20,885 nucleotides of DNA from an uncultured Clostridia bacterium. GTDB taxonomy: Bacteria; Bacillota; Clostridia; UBA1381. Below are positions 1 through 7,373 of the stretch, piece after piece (position 1 is the stretch's first letter; every line of letters begins with the position of its first letter). Below the pieces are notes generated by a model. That model saw only the letters and a program-made list of their open reading frames with translations, was not told where the DNA came from and ran no database searches. Position numbers and translations under genes: made by a program. The stretch spans positions 1 to 20,885 of the forward strand of contig CAKSFY010000032.1 of NCBI GenBank assembly GCA_934454035.1, written 5' to 3'.

Positions 1-63
1 CTTATGAGATAACAAGTTTTTTATGTGATTTTCTTGAAAAATAATCACAAATATATTATACGA

Positions 64-92
64 GGCGGTGTATAAAATTTACACCGCCTTTT
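64..92 (+). terminator. Intrinsic terminator-like hairpin, copy 1 of a repeated element
   Basis: A 9-bp perfect stem (GGCGGTGTA / TACACCGCC) with a 7-base AT loop is followed on the plus strand by TTTT. The U-tract side suggests it ends a plus-strand transcript entering from left of the window. On the minus strand no T-run follows, so it is a poorer terminator for the glycoside hydrolase gene that ends at 99. A near-identical hairpin lies at 12349-12378. Bases 1-63 hold nothing else I can recognise. Confidence 0.65.
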
Positions 93-98
93 CATATT

Positions 99-2054
99 TT
101 AAATATCAGCAATCGGGAAATAAGTAATTCTTAAATTTGTGCAGCCGTACGGAACAAGCGTCAAATCGACATCGTGCGTTACATACTGCTTTGCCCCAAA
201 GGTTTCAAAGGTCTTGTTCGGATACAGCGCACACATATAAGGAGCTTTATAGCCTTTTAAGTGAAGCTTTATCTTTGGAGTTTCCCATGCATAGTCTTCC
301 GTCTCAACCAATTCAACGGATATATCTTCTTTCTTCAGATTTTCACTCAGAGCAACATTCCAGCTTATATATTCTCTTTTTAATCCGAGTATTTCCCTCG
401 GGTCGGAGCATTCGGGCTGCTCGGAATAAGGCTCAGCGATAAACCAGCTCCAGCCCTCCGGCAGCGGAGTTACCGGATGACCCGGATATGCCTTCCACAC
501 TTCGGGAATATGCAGAGAATAAAGCAGCGCTCCGCGTTTTATCGCAATCGGGAATCTTGCCGCGCCCTCACCGTCGTTAACTCTGATTACCTCAATCTCC
601 TCTTCAAATACAATTGTAAGAATATCTCCGCATTTCCATTCACGTTCAACCCTTGCAAACCCGTCACTGTTTTTATCTGCGGCTGATTCACTGCCGTTTA
701 TGCTGATTTTGTATTTTTTGCACCATGACGGAATTCTGAGATATATATCAAATTTTTTATTTGATTTTACAGTAAATTCAACTGTATTTCTGAACGGATA
801 TTCTGTCTTTTCTTCAATCTCGATATCCTCATATTTTAATACGCATGGTCCGTAAACATTCATATATACACTGCCGTCCCTGCCTTTGAACATCATTGAC
901 CTTACAAAATTTCCGAGTACGGCTACAGCGTTGACCGGGCAACAGGCAGTAGGATAGCACGGAGCATACACCTGCATATCGCCGCATGAAGCACCGGTGC
1001 TTGACTCTGTTCCTGCATATATCTGATTCGGCGAGTTTAAATAGGCAATTGACCTTTCGTCCTTTCGGCGCGCGCCCTGTGCCCCGTTATAAAACATTTC
1101 CTCAAGTCTGTCCCCATACTTTGATTTCCCTGTTATGTAGCTCATATAGAAAAATGTTTCATTGTAAAAAGCATACGAACAATATTCGGTTTCGTTTACA
1201 GACGAAATCGGAGCAAGATATTCTACAACCGAAATCGGTGAACCCGACAGCTGCGTCGCACGTTCATGAATTTCGTCCAGGATTTTCTCACTTGCTTTCA
1301 AATAATCAGGCTTGCCGACAGCGGTGTATAACACTGCCGGGAGTCTCGAATTAACACCCATTCCCGCAGTATGCTCAGAGTTAAACACAAGTCCTTTTTC
1401 CAAAAAAGACTTATACGATATTAAAAAGATGTCGTGTTCACACAAGTAGTCGGAGTATTCCTCGGCAAACTTTACAAGTCTTTCGTCACCGGTATGATAG
1501 TAGCAGAAAACAAGCGGTTCAATCAATATCGGCCCTGCGTAAACAGTTTTGTTATCTCCCGTCCAGTTATTTACAAACCAAAGCATGCAGCGGTGAACCG
1601 CCTCCAAAACGTCCTCACGCCCCGTTGCTTCATAAAACGCAATAAGTCCTCTCATAGCACAGCTTGTACCCCAGGCATTGTAGTCCTCAAACATATTGGT
1701 TGTATACGTTCCGAGATAGCCGTCCTCACGCTGATTCTTCATCATGGCATCAACCCACCCGGTAACTTTTTTTATAAGCTCATCATCGTTTAGAGAATAT
1801 GCAAGCTCAATCATTCCCGACCAATAATTTCCGGAAATTTCCGCCCCCCAGCCTGCCTGATCCGTATCAGACCAGCCCTCGACGCGGGTTCTCTTTATAA
1901 ACGGGTCAACAATAATACCCGGTTCAAGCTCATCCATATGTCCGCCCATTCCGTCCTTGTTTCTCAAAATCTGCTCCCTCAAAAAACCTTCTGCAACTAT
2001 GCTTCCGAGGGGAAAGCTTTCGGCTTTTGCGTAATTTTTCATTTTTACAATCAT
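99..2054 (-). CDS. GH127-family (DUF1680) beta-L-arabinofuranosidase-like glycoside hydrolase
   Basis: Predicted to release beta-linked L-arabinofuranose from plant or glycoprotein glycans. The 651-residue protein has no signal peptide, so it is probably cytoplasmic. The family (type enzyme Bifidobacterium HypBA1) uses a cysteine nucleophile beside a zinc site of one Glu and three Cys. Here EYC at residues 290-292 and CCP at 371-373 match that arrangement: Glu290, Cys292, Cys371 (nucleophile) and Cys372. Glu278 is a candidate acid/base. An alpha/alpha-barrel-like N-terminal part and a beta-sandwich C-terminal part are expected. Length is typical of the family. The first ATG touches the GGAAAGGA ribosome site, so the ATG at 2042 (MKNYAK) is a reasonable alternative start. 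The gene is divergent from an AraC-family regulator, which probably controls it. Substrate specificity within GH127 and related families cannot be set by eye. Confidence 0.85.
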   Translation of the reverse strand: MIVKMKNYAKAESFPLGSIVAEGFLREQILRNKDGMGGHMDELEPGIIVDPFIKRTRVEGWSDTDQAGWGAEISGNYWSGMIELAYSLNDDELIKKVTGWVDAMMKNQREDGYLGTYTTNMFEDYNAWGTSCAMRGLIAFYEATGREDVLEAVHRCMLWFVNNWTGDNKTVYAGPILIEPLVFCYYHTGDERLVKFAEEYSDYLCEHDIFLISYKSFLEKGLVFNSEHTAGMGVNSRLPAVLYTAVGKPDYLKASEKILDEIHERATQLSGSPISVVEYLAPISSVNETEYCSYAFYNETFFYMSYITGKSKYGDRLEEMFYNGAQGARRKDERSIAYLNSPNQIYAGTESSTGASCGDMQVYAPCYPTACCPVNAVAVLGNFVRSMMFKGRDGSVYMNVYGPCVLKYEDIEIEEKTEYPFRNTVEFTVKSNKKFDIYLRIPSWCKKYKISINGSESAADKNSDGFARVEREWKCGDILTIVFEEEIEVIRVNDGEGAARFPIAIKRGALLYSLHIPEVWKAYPGHPVTPLPEGWSWFIAEPYSEQPECSDPREILGLKREYISWNVALSENLKKEDISVELVETEDYAWETPKIKLHLKGYKAPYMCALYPNKTFETFGAKQYVTHDVDLTLVPYGCTNLRITYFPIADI

Positions 2055-2077
2055 TCCTTTCCGAATTACTTAACCTC

Positions 2078-2106
2078 AGTATATTATTTTTTAAAAAATA
2101 AATCAA
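2078..2106 (-). promoter_or_regulatory. Sigma-A-type promoter of the GH127 gene
   Basis: Read on the minus strand: -35 TTGATT (2101-2106), a 17-bp spacer and -10 TATACT (2078-2083), 24 bases upstream of the 2054 ATG. The spacer is filled by an 18-base perfect AT palindrome (2084-2101). Confidence 0.55.
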
Positions 2107-2125
2107 TGAACAGTTCCGATATGTA

Positions 2126-2154
2126 TGGACAATTCTGACATAAAGTGTTATAAT
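2126..2154 (+). promoter_or_regulatory. Sigma-A-type promoter of the first araC-type gene
   Basis: -35 TGGACA (2126-2131, five of six consensus bases), a 17-bp spacer and -10 TATAAT (2149-2154), 31 bases upstream of the ATG. It is divergent from the GH127 promoter, with only 19 bp between the two -35 boxes, so a protein bound here could act on both. Imperfect direct repeats TTCCGATAT (2114) and TTCTGACAT (2133) overlap it. Confidence 0.6.
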
Positions 2155-2185
2155 AAAGATATAAAAAACAAAAAGGAAAGAGAAT

Positions 2186-3061
2186 ATGATATTTTACAAA
2201 ATTGAACTCAAGACTGTGCCGAAATTTCTTTTTTGCTGCTCTGTCAGCGTGAACAACTACAAAAATTCATTTGAAAACCGACAAAATTATATTGAAATAT
2301 GTATAGTGGAAAAAGGCTCGATTGTTTATGAAGAAAACAGCGGAAAAAAGGAAATTGTAATGCCGAATACACTCACTACGGTGACCTCCGGCACAAACTG
2401 CACCACCTCCGCATATAAAGGCGAGGTTCAGTGCCACACAACAGTCGGCGTCAATGCTTTGTACAAATTGACAAAGTACGATTCTTCATCGGCTGACATC
2501 AGCCGGCTGAAAGAGGATTTAAAAAACGAAGGAACTTTTTTGCTGCCTTATCATTCGGAACTTGAAGAAAAGGAATATAAAAGTATGCTCGGACTTTTAA
2601 AAAAGCTCATAGCATATTGCAACTCCTACAAACCGTCGGATAAAATAATGGCAATATCGGCATGGTACAAGCTTTGTGCCGGCTGCACCGATACGGTTCT
2701 TAAGCGCATGGATAATTCTTATCCGAGTTATCCTCCTTCCGCTCATATCTACACGCAGAAGATACAGGATTATATTTTTCAAAATTACAAAGAAAAAATA
2801 TCGGTTTCCGACATTTCCGCCAAGCTGGGAATTTCGGAAGGATATATGCAGCGGCTTTTTAAAGGAATAACCGGTAAAAGTATAATAGAATTTGCAAACG
2901 AATATAAAATAAAATCAGCAATCGAAATATTGAAAATTCAGCCTGCCAGGCTCTCCGAACTTGCGGAGCAGGTCGGAGTTGACGACCCGTCTTATATGAG
3001 CAGACTGTTTAAAAAGGTTATGGGAATCAGCTTTGAAGAGTATATAAATTCCTACCGGTAA
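2186..3061 (+). CDS. AraC/XylS-family transcriptional regulator next to the GH127 gene
   Basis: A 291-residue DNA-binding regulator. Residues 190-291 form the two-helix-turn-helix AraC domain: first HTH about 206-225 (ISVSDISAKLGISEGYMQRL), second about 255-280, with the family's closing pattern SYMSRLFKKVMGISFEEY. Residues 1-120 probably form a cupin-like ligand-sensing domain, though conservation is weak. An AGGAAAGAGA ribosome site lies 2 bases before the ATG. Its divergent position and closely spaced promoters suggest it controls the GH127 gene in response to a pentose or arabino-oligosaccharide; that ligand is an inference. Its last 10 bases overlap the end of the convergent amidase gene. 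Confidence 0.85.
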   Translation: MIFYKIELKTVPKFLFCCSVSVNNYKNSFENRQNYIEICIVEKGSIVYEENSGKKEIVMPNTLTTVTSGTNCTTSAYKGEVQCHTTVGVNALYKLTKYDSSSADISRLKEDLKNEGTFLLPYHSELEEKEYKSMLGLLKKLIAYCNSYKPSDKIMAISAWYKLCAGCTDTVLKRMDNSYPSYPPSAHIYTQKIQDYIFQNYKEKISVSDISAKLGISEGYMQRLFKGITGKSIIEFANEYKIKSAIEILKIQPARLSELAEQVGVDDPSYMSRLFKKVMGISFEEYINSYR

Positions 3062-3747
3062 TATTTTTCTATTTCGTCCGCAATAGACCATGCAATCCGT
3101 GATCTGTAATCGTCATCATTGAGTTTTTTCTCCTCATCTTTATTGGAGAGGAATCCGCACTCTATCAAAATTGCCGGAAGCGGCGGATTTTTCATGAGAA
3201 AAAGAGTTCTTTCGGCAGCCTTGACATCGGTCGTTTTTGCACCGGTCAGTCTGCTCATGCCCATTTGGATATTTTCGGCAAGCGGCTTAACTTCCTTATG
3301 GTTGGCAGAATAAAAAACCCTGAGTCCGTTTACCTTCTCACTCGGAAAAAAATTCATGTGAATACTTATAAAAAGGTCTGCGTCCGACTCTTTCATAATC
3401 TCCAGTCTTTTTTTCATATCGCGAACCTTCATCTCTCTTAAAGTTCCGCTTGAAATAAGGCTGTTTTCGTCAGAACGCGTCATTATGACCTTCATGCCTT
3501 TGCCCTCAAGCACCTCGCAAAGTTTTTTTGCTATGGCAAGATTCACCTCCTGTTCAACCGTGCCGTCCGCTCCGACCGCTCCGCCGTCCGGGATTCCGTG
3601 ACCTGCATCCACTATTATGCAAGTATCGTCATCTGTCATAAAAGTTTTCAAATACGGCGAAAATTTAATCAGCGCCCCCAGAGAAAGCCCCACAATTGCA
3701 AAAATCACGCCCCACATTACATTCTTTCCGCTTAATACAAATAACAT
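3052..3747 (-). CDS. cwlD: N-acetylmuramoyl-L-alanine amidase (Amidase_3), CwlD-like
   Basis: A zinc amidase that cleaves the bond between MurNAc and the stem peptide. At 231 residues it matches CwlD, the sporulation enzyme that prepares spore-cortex peptidoglycan for muramic-lactam formation. One N-terminal membrane anchor (about residues 8-28) is followed directly by the catalytic domain: AGHGIPDGGA with His50, VEQEVNL with Glu65, SIHMN with His130, and ILIECGFLSN with the catalytic Glu196. These are the expected zinc ligands and catalytic residue. No cell-wall-binding repeats are present, which also fits CwlD. A GAGGG ribosome site lies 7 bases before the ATG. It sits 64 bases downstream of an araC-type gene on the same strand and may be co-transcribed; a TATAAT-like box in the gap lacks a good -35. 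A vegetative amidase is the alternative, so the symbol is tentative. Confidence 0.8.
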   Translation of the reverse strand: MLFVLSGKNVMWGVIFAIVGLSLGALIKFSPYLKTFMTDDDTCIIVDAGHGIPDGGAVGADGTVEQEVNLAIAKKLCEVLEGKGMKVIMTRSDENSLISSGTLREMKVRDMKKRLEIMKESDADLFISIHMNFFPSEKVNGLRVFYSANHKEVKPLAENIQMGMSRLTGAKTTDVKAAERTLFLMKNPPLPAILIECGFLSNKDEEKKLNDDDYRSRIAWSIADEIEKYYR

Positions 3748-3811
3748 ATATAATCCCTCTGATACAATAAATCTATGATATTATATGATGAGATATATAC
3801 GCAAATTACAA

Positions 3812-4720
3812 TTATTTTAATTTTGCGGCAGCGTTTTTTTCAACAGTTTGAGTTATTGCCTTTATCGATACCGAGTATTCTCTCGGCGACATGCCTGTAA
3901 CCTTTTTGAACTGTCTTGAAAAATAGTGAATGTTGGAATATCCCAGCAGCTCCGCAATTTGTGTAATATTATAATTTTCCTCACGCAAGTATTTTTTCGC
4001 CTGTTCAATTTTTAAGAAAATAAAATATTCTATCGCACCCTTGCCCACATTTTGCCTGAATGAATTTTCAACCGTCTTTTTACTGGTTCCGCAAATGCGC
4101 GCAAGGTCATCAAGCGTTATATTTTCCGACAAATGCATATTCATATGACCGATGACAATATTCAAAATCGAGCTTGAATAATTAATGGTCGGCAAGGATT
4201 TTTGCCCCTCGTTGGAATCGTTTCTTATAAACGAAATCAAAAGTTCACACAAATAGCATTTAATAAGCTGACGCGAACCGAACAATTCATTTTCGCCGGG
4301 TTTCAGGCGATTGGTGAACGGGTCGTCCAGCGGTGTGGAAAAAGCATTTGCATATTCGGCAATAATTTTGGAAATCAATGTCTTTTGCTGCTGACCTACC
4401 GACAAAATTTTGCCCTCAAAAAAGTTCATAGCCTCCGAATCGCAGCCAAATGTTACTATTGCTATATTCGGAGCTATTTTTCCGTCGGCAAATATGTTGT
4501 GCCATTCGTTAGGCTTATGAAATATAGCCGTCCCCTGGCGAAGCAGAATTTCCTTGTCATCTGCAATTACGGTCACGTCGCCCTTGTCAACATAAACCAT
4601 TTCCCAAAAATCGTGCTTTTCGCCGATAAATTTATATTCCTTTGAAAATTCAAAATAATGGACTGTGTATAATTTTCTTATTACAATATCTTCCCTCAAC
4701 AGTGCAGCGTGAAAATTCAT
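3812..4720 (-). CDS. AraC-family transcriptional regulator divergent from the amino-sugar operon
   Basis: About 302 residues. The N-terminal part (to about residue 100) looks like an AraC-type cupin sensor, with the HDFWEMVYVDKGDVTV start and the FHKPNEWHNI metal/ligand-pocket-like pattern. The C-terminal ~100 residues hold the double HTH (ITLDDLARICGTSKKTVENS, then ITQIAELLGYSNIHYFSRQF) and the closing KKVTGMSPREY. I prefer the ATG at 4720 because GAGGAG then sits 9 bases away; the in-frame ATG at 4729 directly abuts that site. It is divergent from the nagB-ROK/nanA/nagA operon and is the obvious candidate regulator of it. That is unusual, since nan and nag operons are more often run by RpiR- or GntR-type regulators. 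The ligand is unknown. Confidence 0.85.
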   Translation of the reverse strand: MNFHAALLREDIVIRKLYTVHYFEFSKEYKFIGEKHDFWEMVYVDKGDVTVIADDKEILLRQGTAIFHKPNEWHNIFADGKIAPNIAIVTFGCDSEAMNFFEGKILSVGQQQKTLISKIIAEYANAFSTPLDDPFTNRLKPGENELFGSRQLIKCYLCELLISFIRNDSNEGQKSLPTINYSSSILNIVIGHMNMHLSENITLDDLARICGTSKKTVENSFRQNVGKGAIEYFIFLKIEQAKKYLREENYNITQIAELLGYSNIHYFSRQFKKVTGMSPREYSVSIKAITQTVEKNAAAKLK

Positions 4721-4741
4721 TCTGCTCATCTCCTCAGATTA

Positions 4742-4770
4742 ATTATATCAGACTATTTTCGCGATTGCAA
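4742..4770 (-). promoter_or_regulatory. Sigma-A-type promoter of the second araC-type gene
   Basis: Read on the minus strand: -35 TTGCAA (4765-4770), a 17-bp spacer and -10 TATAAT (4742-4747), 21 bases before the preferred ATG. Confidence 0.6.
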
Positions 4771-4776
4771 GAAAAA

Positions 4777-4807
4777 TTTCTTTATTTTATAAAACATTTT
4801 CTTTATT
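4777..4807 (+). promoter_or_regulatory. Candidate AraC-type operator: two exact TTTCTTTATT boxes, 21 bp apart
   Basis: The decamer TTTCTTTATT occurs at 4777-4786 and 4798-4807, a 21-bp period (two helical turns). AraC-family regulators classically bind two direct half-sites at this spacing. The downstream box ends just before the weak -35 region of the nagB-ROK promoter, where an activator would sit. The region is AT-rich, so chance cannot be excluded. Confidence 0.4.
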
Positions 4808-4820
4808 ATGCAAATACAAA

Positions 4821-4841
4821 AATGCCATGCGGCATTATAAT
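4821..4841 (+). promoter_or_regulatory. Inverted repeat abutting the -10 of the nagB-ROK operon
   Basis: Arms AATGCC (4821-4826) and GGCATT (4831-4836) flank ATGC. The last T of the right arm is the first base of a perfect -10, TATAAT (4836-4841). The matching -35 (around 4813-4818) is poor, which fits an activator-dependent promoter. The repeat is a candidate operator or a small hairpin. Confidence 0.4.
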
Positions 4842-4858
4842 AAAGGTGGGTGATAAAT

Positions 4859-6460
4859 ATGAAAATTATAGTATGTGACAATTATGAAGAAATATCAAAA
4901 AAAGCCGCGGATATTGTTGCCGGCGAAATCAATAATAAGCCGGACTGCGTGTTGGGTCTTGCAACCGGTTCGACCCCTGTGGGAATGTACAATATTCTTG
5001 CGCAAATGAACAAAGAGGGCAGCGTGGATTTTGAAAACGTCCGTTCCTTTAATCTGGACGAGTATTATCCGCTGTCTGCCGATAACGAGCAGAGCTATCA
5101 TTACTTTATGAATGAGAATCTGTTTTCAAAAGTAAATATAAACAAAAACAATACTCATATTCTGGACGGAATGTGTTCCGATACGGAAGCGGAATGTGAC
5201 GCTTTCGAAAAGCTTATTGAGGATAACGGCGGCATTGATTTGCAAATTCTCGGCATAGGTCAAAACGGGCATATCGGCTTTAACGAGCCTGACGAAAATT
5301 TGAATCTGCGCACACATCTGACAGATTTGACCGAAAATACCATCGAAGCAAATTCAAGATTTTTCGACGACGTATCCGAAGTGCCGACAAAGGCGCTGAC
5401 AATGGGAATCGGGACTATTTTAAAGGCAAAGAAAATTATTTTGCTTGCTAACGGAAAAAATAAACATGAAGCAGTAAAGTCCCTGCTTACCGGCAGCATA
5501 TCGACCGAAATGCCGGCGTCAATGCTAAAGGTGCATACGGACGTAACGCTCATATGCGACAAAGAGGCATTTTCAAGCGACAGAATCGGCATTGATATAG
5601 GAGGAACCGAGATAAAATTCGGCGTTTTGAACGAGGATAATAAACTGCTTTATAAAGACAGTATTCCGACCTCCGGCACAAATGCGGAAGAAATAATAAA
5701 GGATATTGCCGCCGAATGCCGCAAAATCATGAAAAATTATACCATAACCGGCATAGGCGTGGGAACACCCGGCAGAATCAGAAACGGACTGGTTTCGGCA
5801 GTGAATCTGCCGTTTAAGGCACTGAATCTTGCTGAGGTTTTATCGGCAATTTTTTCAATACCGGTCAAGGTGTCAAACGATGCAAACTGCGCCGCTTTGG
5901 CAGAATCTGTTTGCGGAGCCGGAAAATCCGCCGACAATATTTTAATGCTTTCTCTGGGAACCGGAATCGGCGGAGGAATAATAATCGGCGGAAAAATATA
6001 CGAAGGGCGCGGAAGTGCGGGAGAAATCGGGCATATGTCAATTGACTACAGCGGCAAGCCCTGCCCTTGCGGCGAAAAGGGTTGCTTTGAACGATATGCC
6101 TCGGCTGCCGCGCTTGTCTCCATGGCAGAAAAAGCCGCAAAAGACAACACAGACAGTCTGCTTTATGAGCTTTATCAAAAAAACGGCGGCAAGCTGAACG
6201 GAAAATTATTTTTTGAAGCAGTCGGAAACGACTGTGCCGTTTCGCAAAGTGTACTGGATGAGTACACAGGTTATCTTGCCGCAGGCATAAAAAGCTTGAC
6301 AAATATATTTGATCCTGATATGATTATTCTGTCGGGCGGTATCACAAACGCGGAGGACGCTCTGCTCGGCTCGTTAAAAAAACATCTTAATGAGGAAATA
6401 AAAATTTCCGAGCTGAAAAGCGATGCCGGAATGATAGGGGCGGCATTGCTTGTAGAATAA
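4859..6460 (+). CDS. Fused glucosamine-6-phosphate deaminase (NagB) and ROK-family sugar kinase
   Basis: One 533-residue protein with two complete enzymes. Residues 1-240 are NagB, converting GlcN-6-P to Fru-6-P and ammonia: ATGSTP at 35-40, FNLDEY with Asp67, and GIGQNGHIGFNEP at 132-144 with His138 and Glu143. Residues 241-533 are a ROK kinase: DIGGT ATP loop at 246-250, SNDANC with catalytic Asp341, SLGTGIGGG at 365-373, and the zinc site His392, Cys402, Cys404 and Cys409 after GEIGH. NagB ends at its normal C-terminus, and the kinase starts with no linker and no in-frame ATG, GTG or TTG at the joint, so separate translation is unlikely. The chosen ATG has AGGTGG 9 bases upstream; an in-frame GTG at 4850 overlaps that site. 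With nanA next door the kinase is probably for ManNAc (NanK role) or GlcNAc. It is first in the operon, 13 bases before nanA. Confidence 0.9.
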   Translation: MKIIVCDNYEEISKKAADIVAGEINNKPDCVLGLATGSTPVGMYNILAQMNKEGSVDFENVRSFNLDEYYPLSADNEQSYHYFMNENLFSKVNINKNNTHILDGMCSDTEAECDAFEKLIEDNGGIDLQILGIGQNGHIGFNEPDENLNLRTHLTDLTENTIEANSRFFDDVSEVPTKALTMGIGTILKAKKIILLANGKNKHEAVKSLLTGSISTEMPASMLKVHTDVTLICDKEAFSSDRIGIDIGGTEIKFGVLNEDNKLLYKDSIPTSGTNAEEIIKDIAAECRKIMKNYTITGIGVGTPGRIRNGLVSAVNLPFKALNLAEVLSAIFSIPVKVSNDANCAALAESVCGAGKSADNILMLSLGTGIGGGIIIGGKIYEGRGSAGEIGHMSIDYSGKPCPCGEKGCFERYASAAALVSMAEKAAKDNTDSLLYELYQKNGGKLNGKLFFEAVGNDCAVSQSVLDEYTGYLAAGIKSLTNIFDPDMIILSGGITNAEDALLGSLKKHLNEEIKISELKSDAGMIGAALLVE

Positions 6461-6473
6461 AAAGGAGTAAATT

Positions 6474-7352
6474 ATGAAAAACGATATTAAAGGCGTAATG
6501 CCTGCTTTGGTTACACCTTTATCAAATGACAACATTAATACAGAGACCTTGGAAAAGCTTATCGGTTTTTTCAAAAAACAGAATGCCGACGGTTTTTATA
6601 TCGGCGGAGCTACGGGAGAAGGATTGCTTCTTAATAAGGAACAAAGAAAAATTCTGTGCGAAAAATCAGTTGAATATGCCGGAAACGACTGCAAAAAAAT
6701 AGTACATATAACAGATATGAACTACAAAGATACAATCGAACTGGCAAAGCATGCCGAAGCATGCGGAGCAGACGCAATTTCCGCCATACCGCCGATATAT
6801 TTTTCTTATGATGATGAAGATATATATAACTACTACAGAGGTATTGCCGAAAGCGTAAAAATTCCGCTTATGATTTATTATACGGCGGCAGCGAACAGAG
6901 TTATGTCAACAGACCTTTTCAAAAGACTGTTTGAAATTGACAATATTACCTCGGTTAAATGGACAAATTCCGATTATTTCGGAATGATAAAACTGAGAGA
7001 CGCGTGCCCCGACGCAGGTATTATCAACGGTCCCGACCAAATGCTTGTGTGCGGACTGGCATCGGGAGCGGACGGAGGCATAGGAACCACATACAATATT
7101 ATGTATTCTACCTACCGGAAAATTTACGAGCATTTCCGAAAAGGCGAAATGCCGGCTGCTTTGGAGGAGCAGAAAAAAGCAGACAGAGTAATTGCCGCTA
7201 TCAATGAATTCATGCTTATTCCGACCGTTAAGGTTGTGCTTAAGTATATGGGTTTTGATACAGGCACTGCCGCAAGTCCTCAGAAGGTATATACAAAAGA
7301 CGAAGAAAAAATAATAATCAAAAAGCTTACGGACGCAGGTCTGAGCTTGTAA
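6474..7352 (+). CDS. nanA: N-acetylneuraminate lyase
   Basis: A 292-residue class I aldolase of the DapA/NanA superfamily that splits sialic acid (Neu5Ac) into ManNAc and pyruvate in the cytoplasm. GGATGEG (44-50) is the pyruvate-binding loop; Escherichia coli NanA has Ser where this has Ala46. Tyr135 in MIYYTAA and the Schiff-base Lys162 in VKWTNSDY match the catalytic pair. The stretch GADGGIGTTYNIM (about 198-210) is close to the sialate-lyase version and unlike dihydrodipicolinate synthase, which is the main reason for preferring NanA. AAGGAG lies 7 bases before the ATG. It is 13 bases after the fusion gene and 21 bases before nagA, a tight operon. A related lyase for another 2-keto-3-deoxy sugar acid remains possible. 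Confidence 0.85.
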   Translation: MKNDIKGVMPALVTPLSNDNINTETLEKLIGFFKKQNADGFYIGGATGEGLLLNKEQRKILCEKSVEYAGNDCKKIVHITDMNYKDTIELAKHAEACGADAISAIPPIYFSYDDEDIYNYYRGIAESVKIPLMIYYTAAANRVMSTDLFKRLFEIDNITSVKWTNSDYFGMIKLRDACPDAGIINGPDQMLVCGLASGADGGIGTTYNIMYSTYRKIYEHFRKGEMPAALEEQKKADRVIAAINEFMLIPTVKVVLKYMGFDTGTAASPQKVYTKDEEKIIIKKLTDAGLSL

Positions 7353-7373
7353 GGAAATCGGGAGCTGATAGGA

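Noticed and set aside
137..1793. Several plus-strand open frames antisense to the GH127 gene
   Set aside because: They lack ribosome sites, have biased compositions and are fully covered by a gene with intact family motifs.
3757..3800. TATAAT-like box upstream of the amidase gene
   Set aside because: No acceptable -35 at 16-18 bp, so not listed as a promoter.
5221..5292. Asn in place of the Asp of E. coli NagB in GIGQNGHIGFNEP, suspected as an inactivating change
   Set aside because: From memory, Gram-positive NagB proteins commonly have Asn at this position; the His and Glu are retained.
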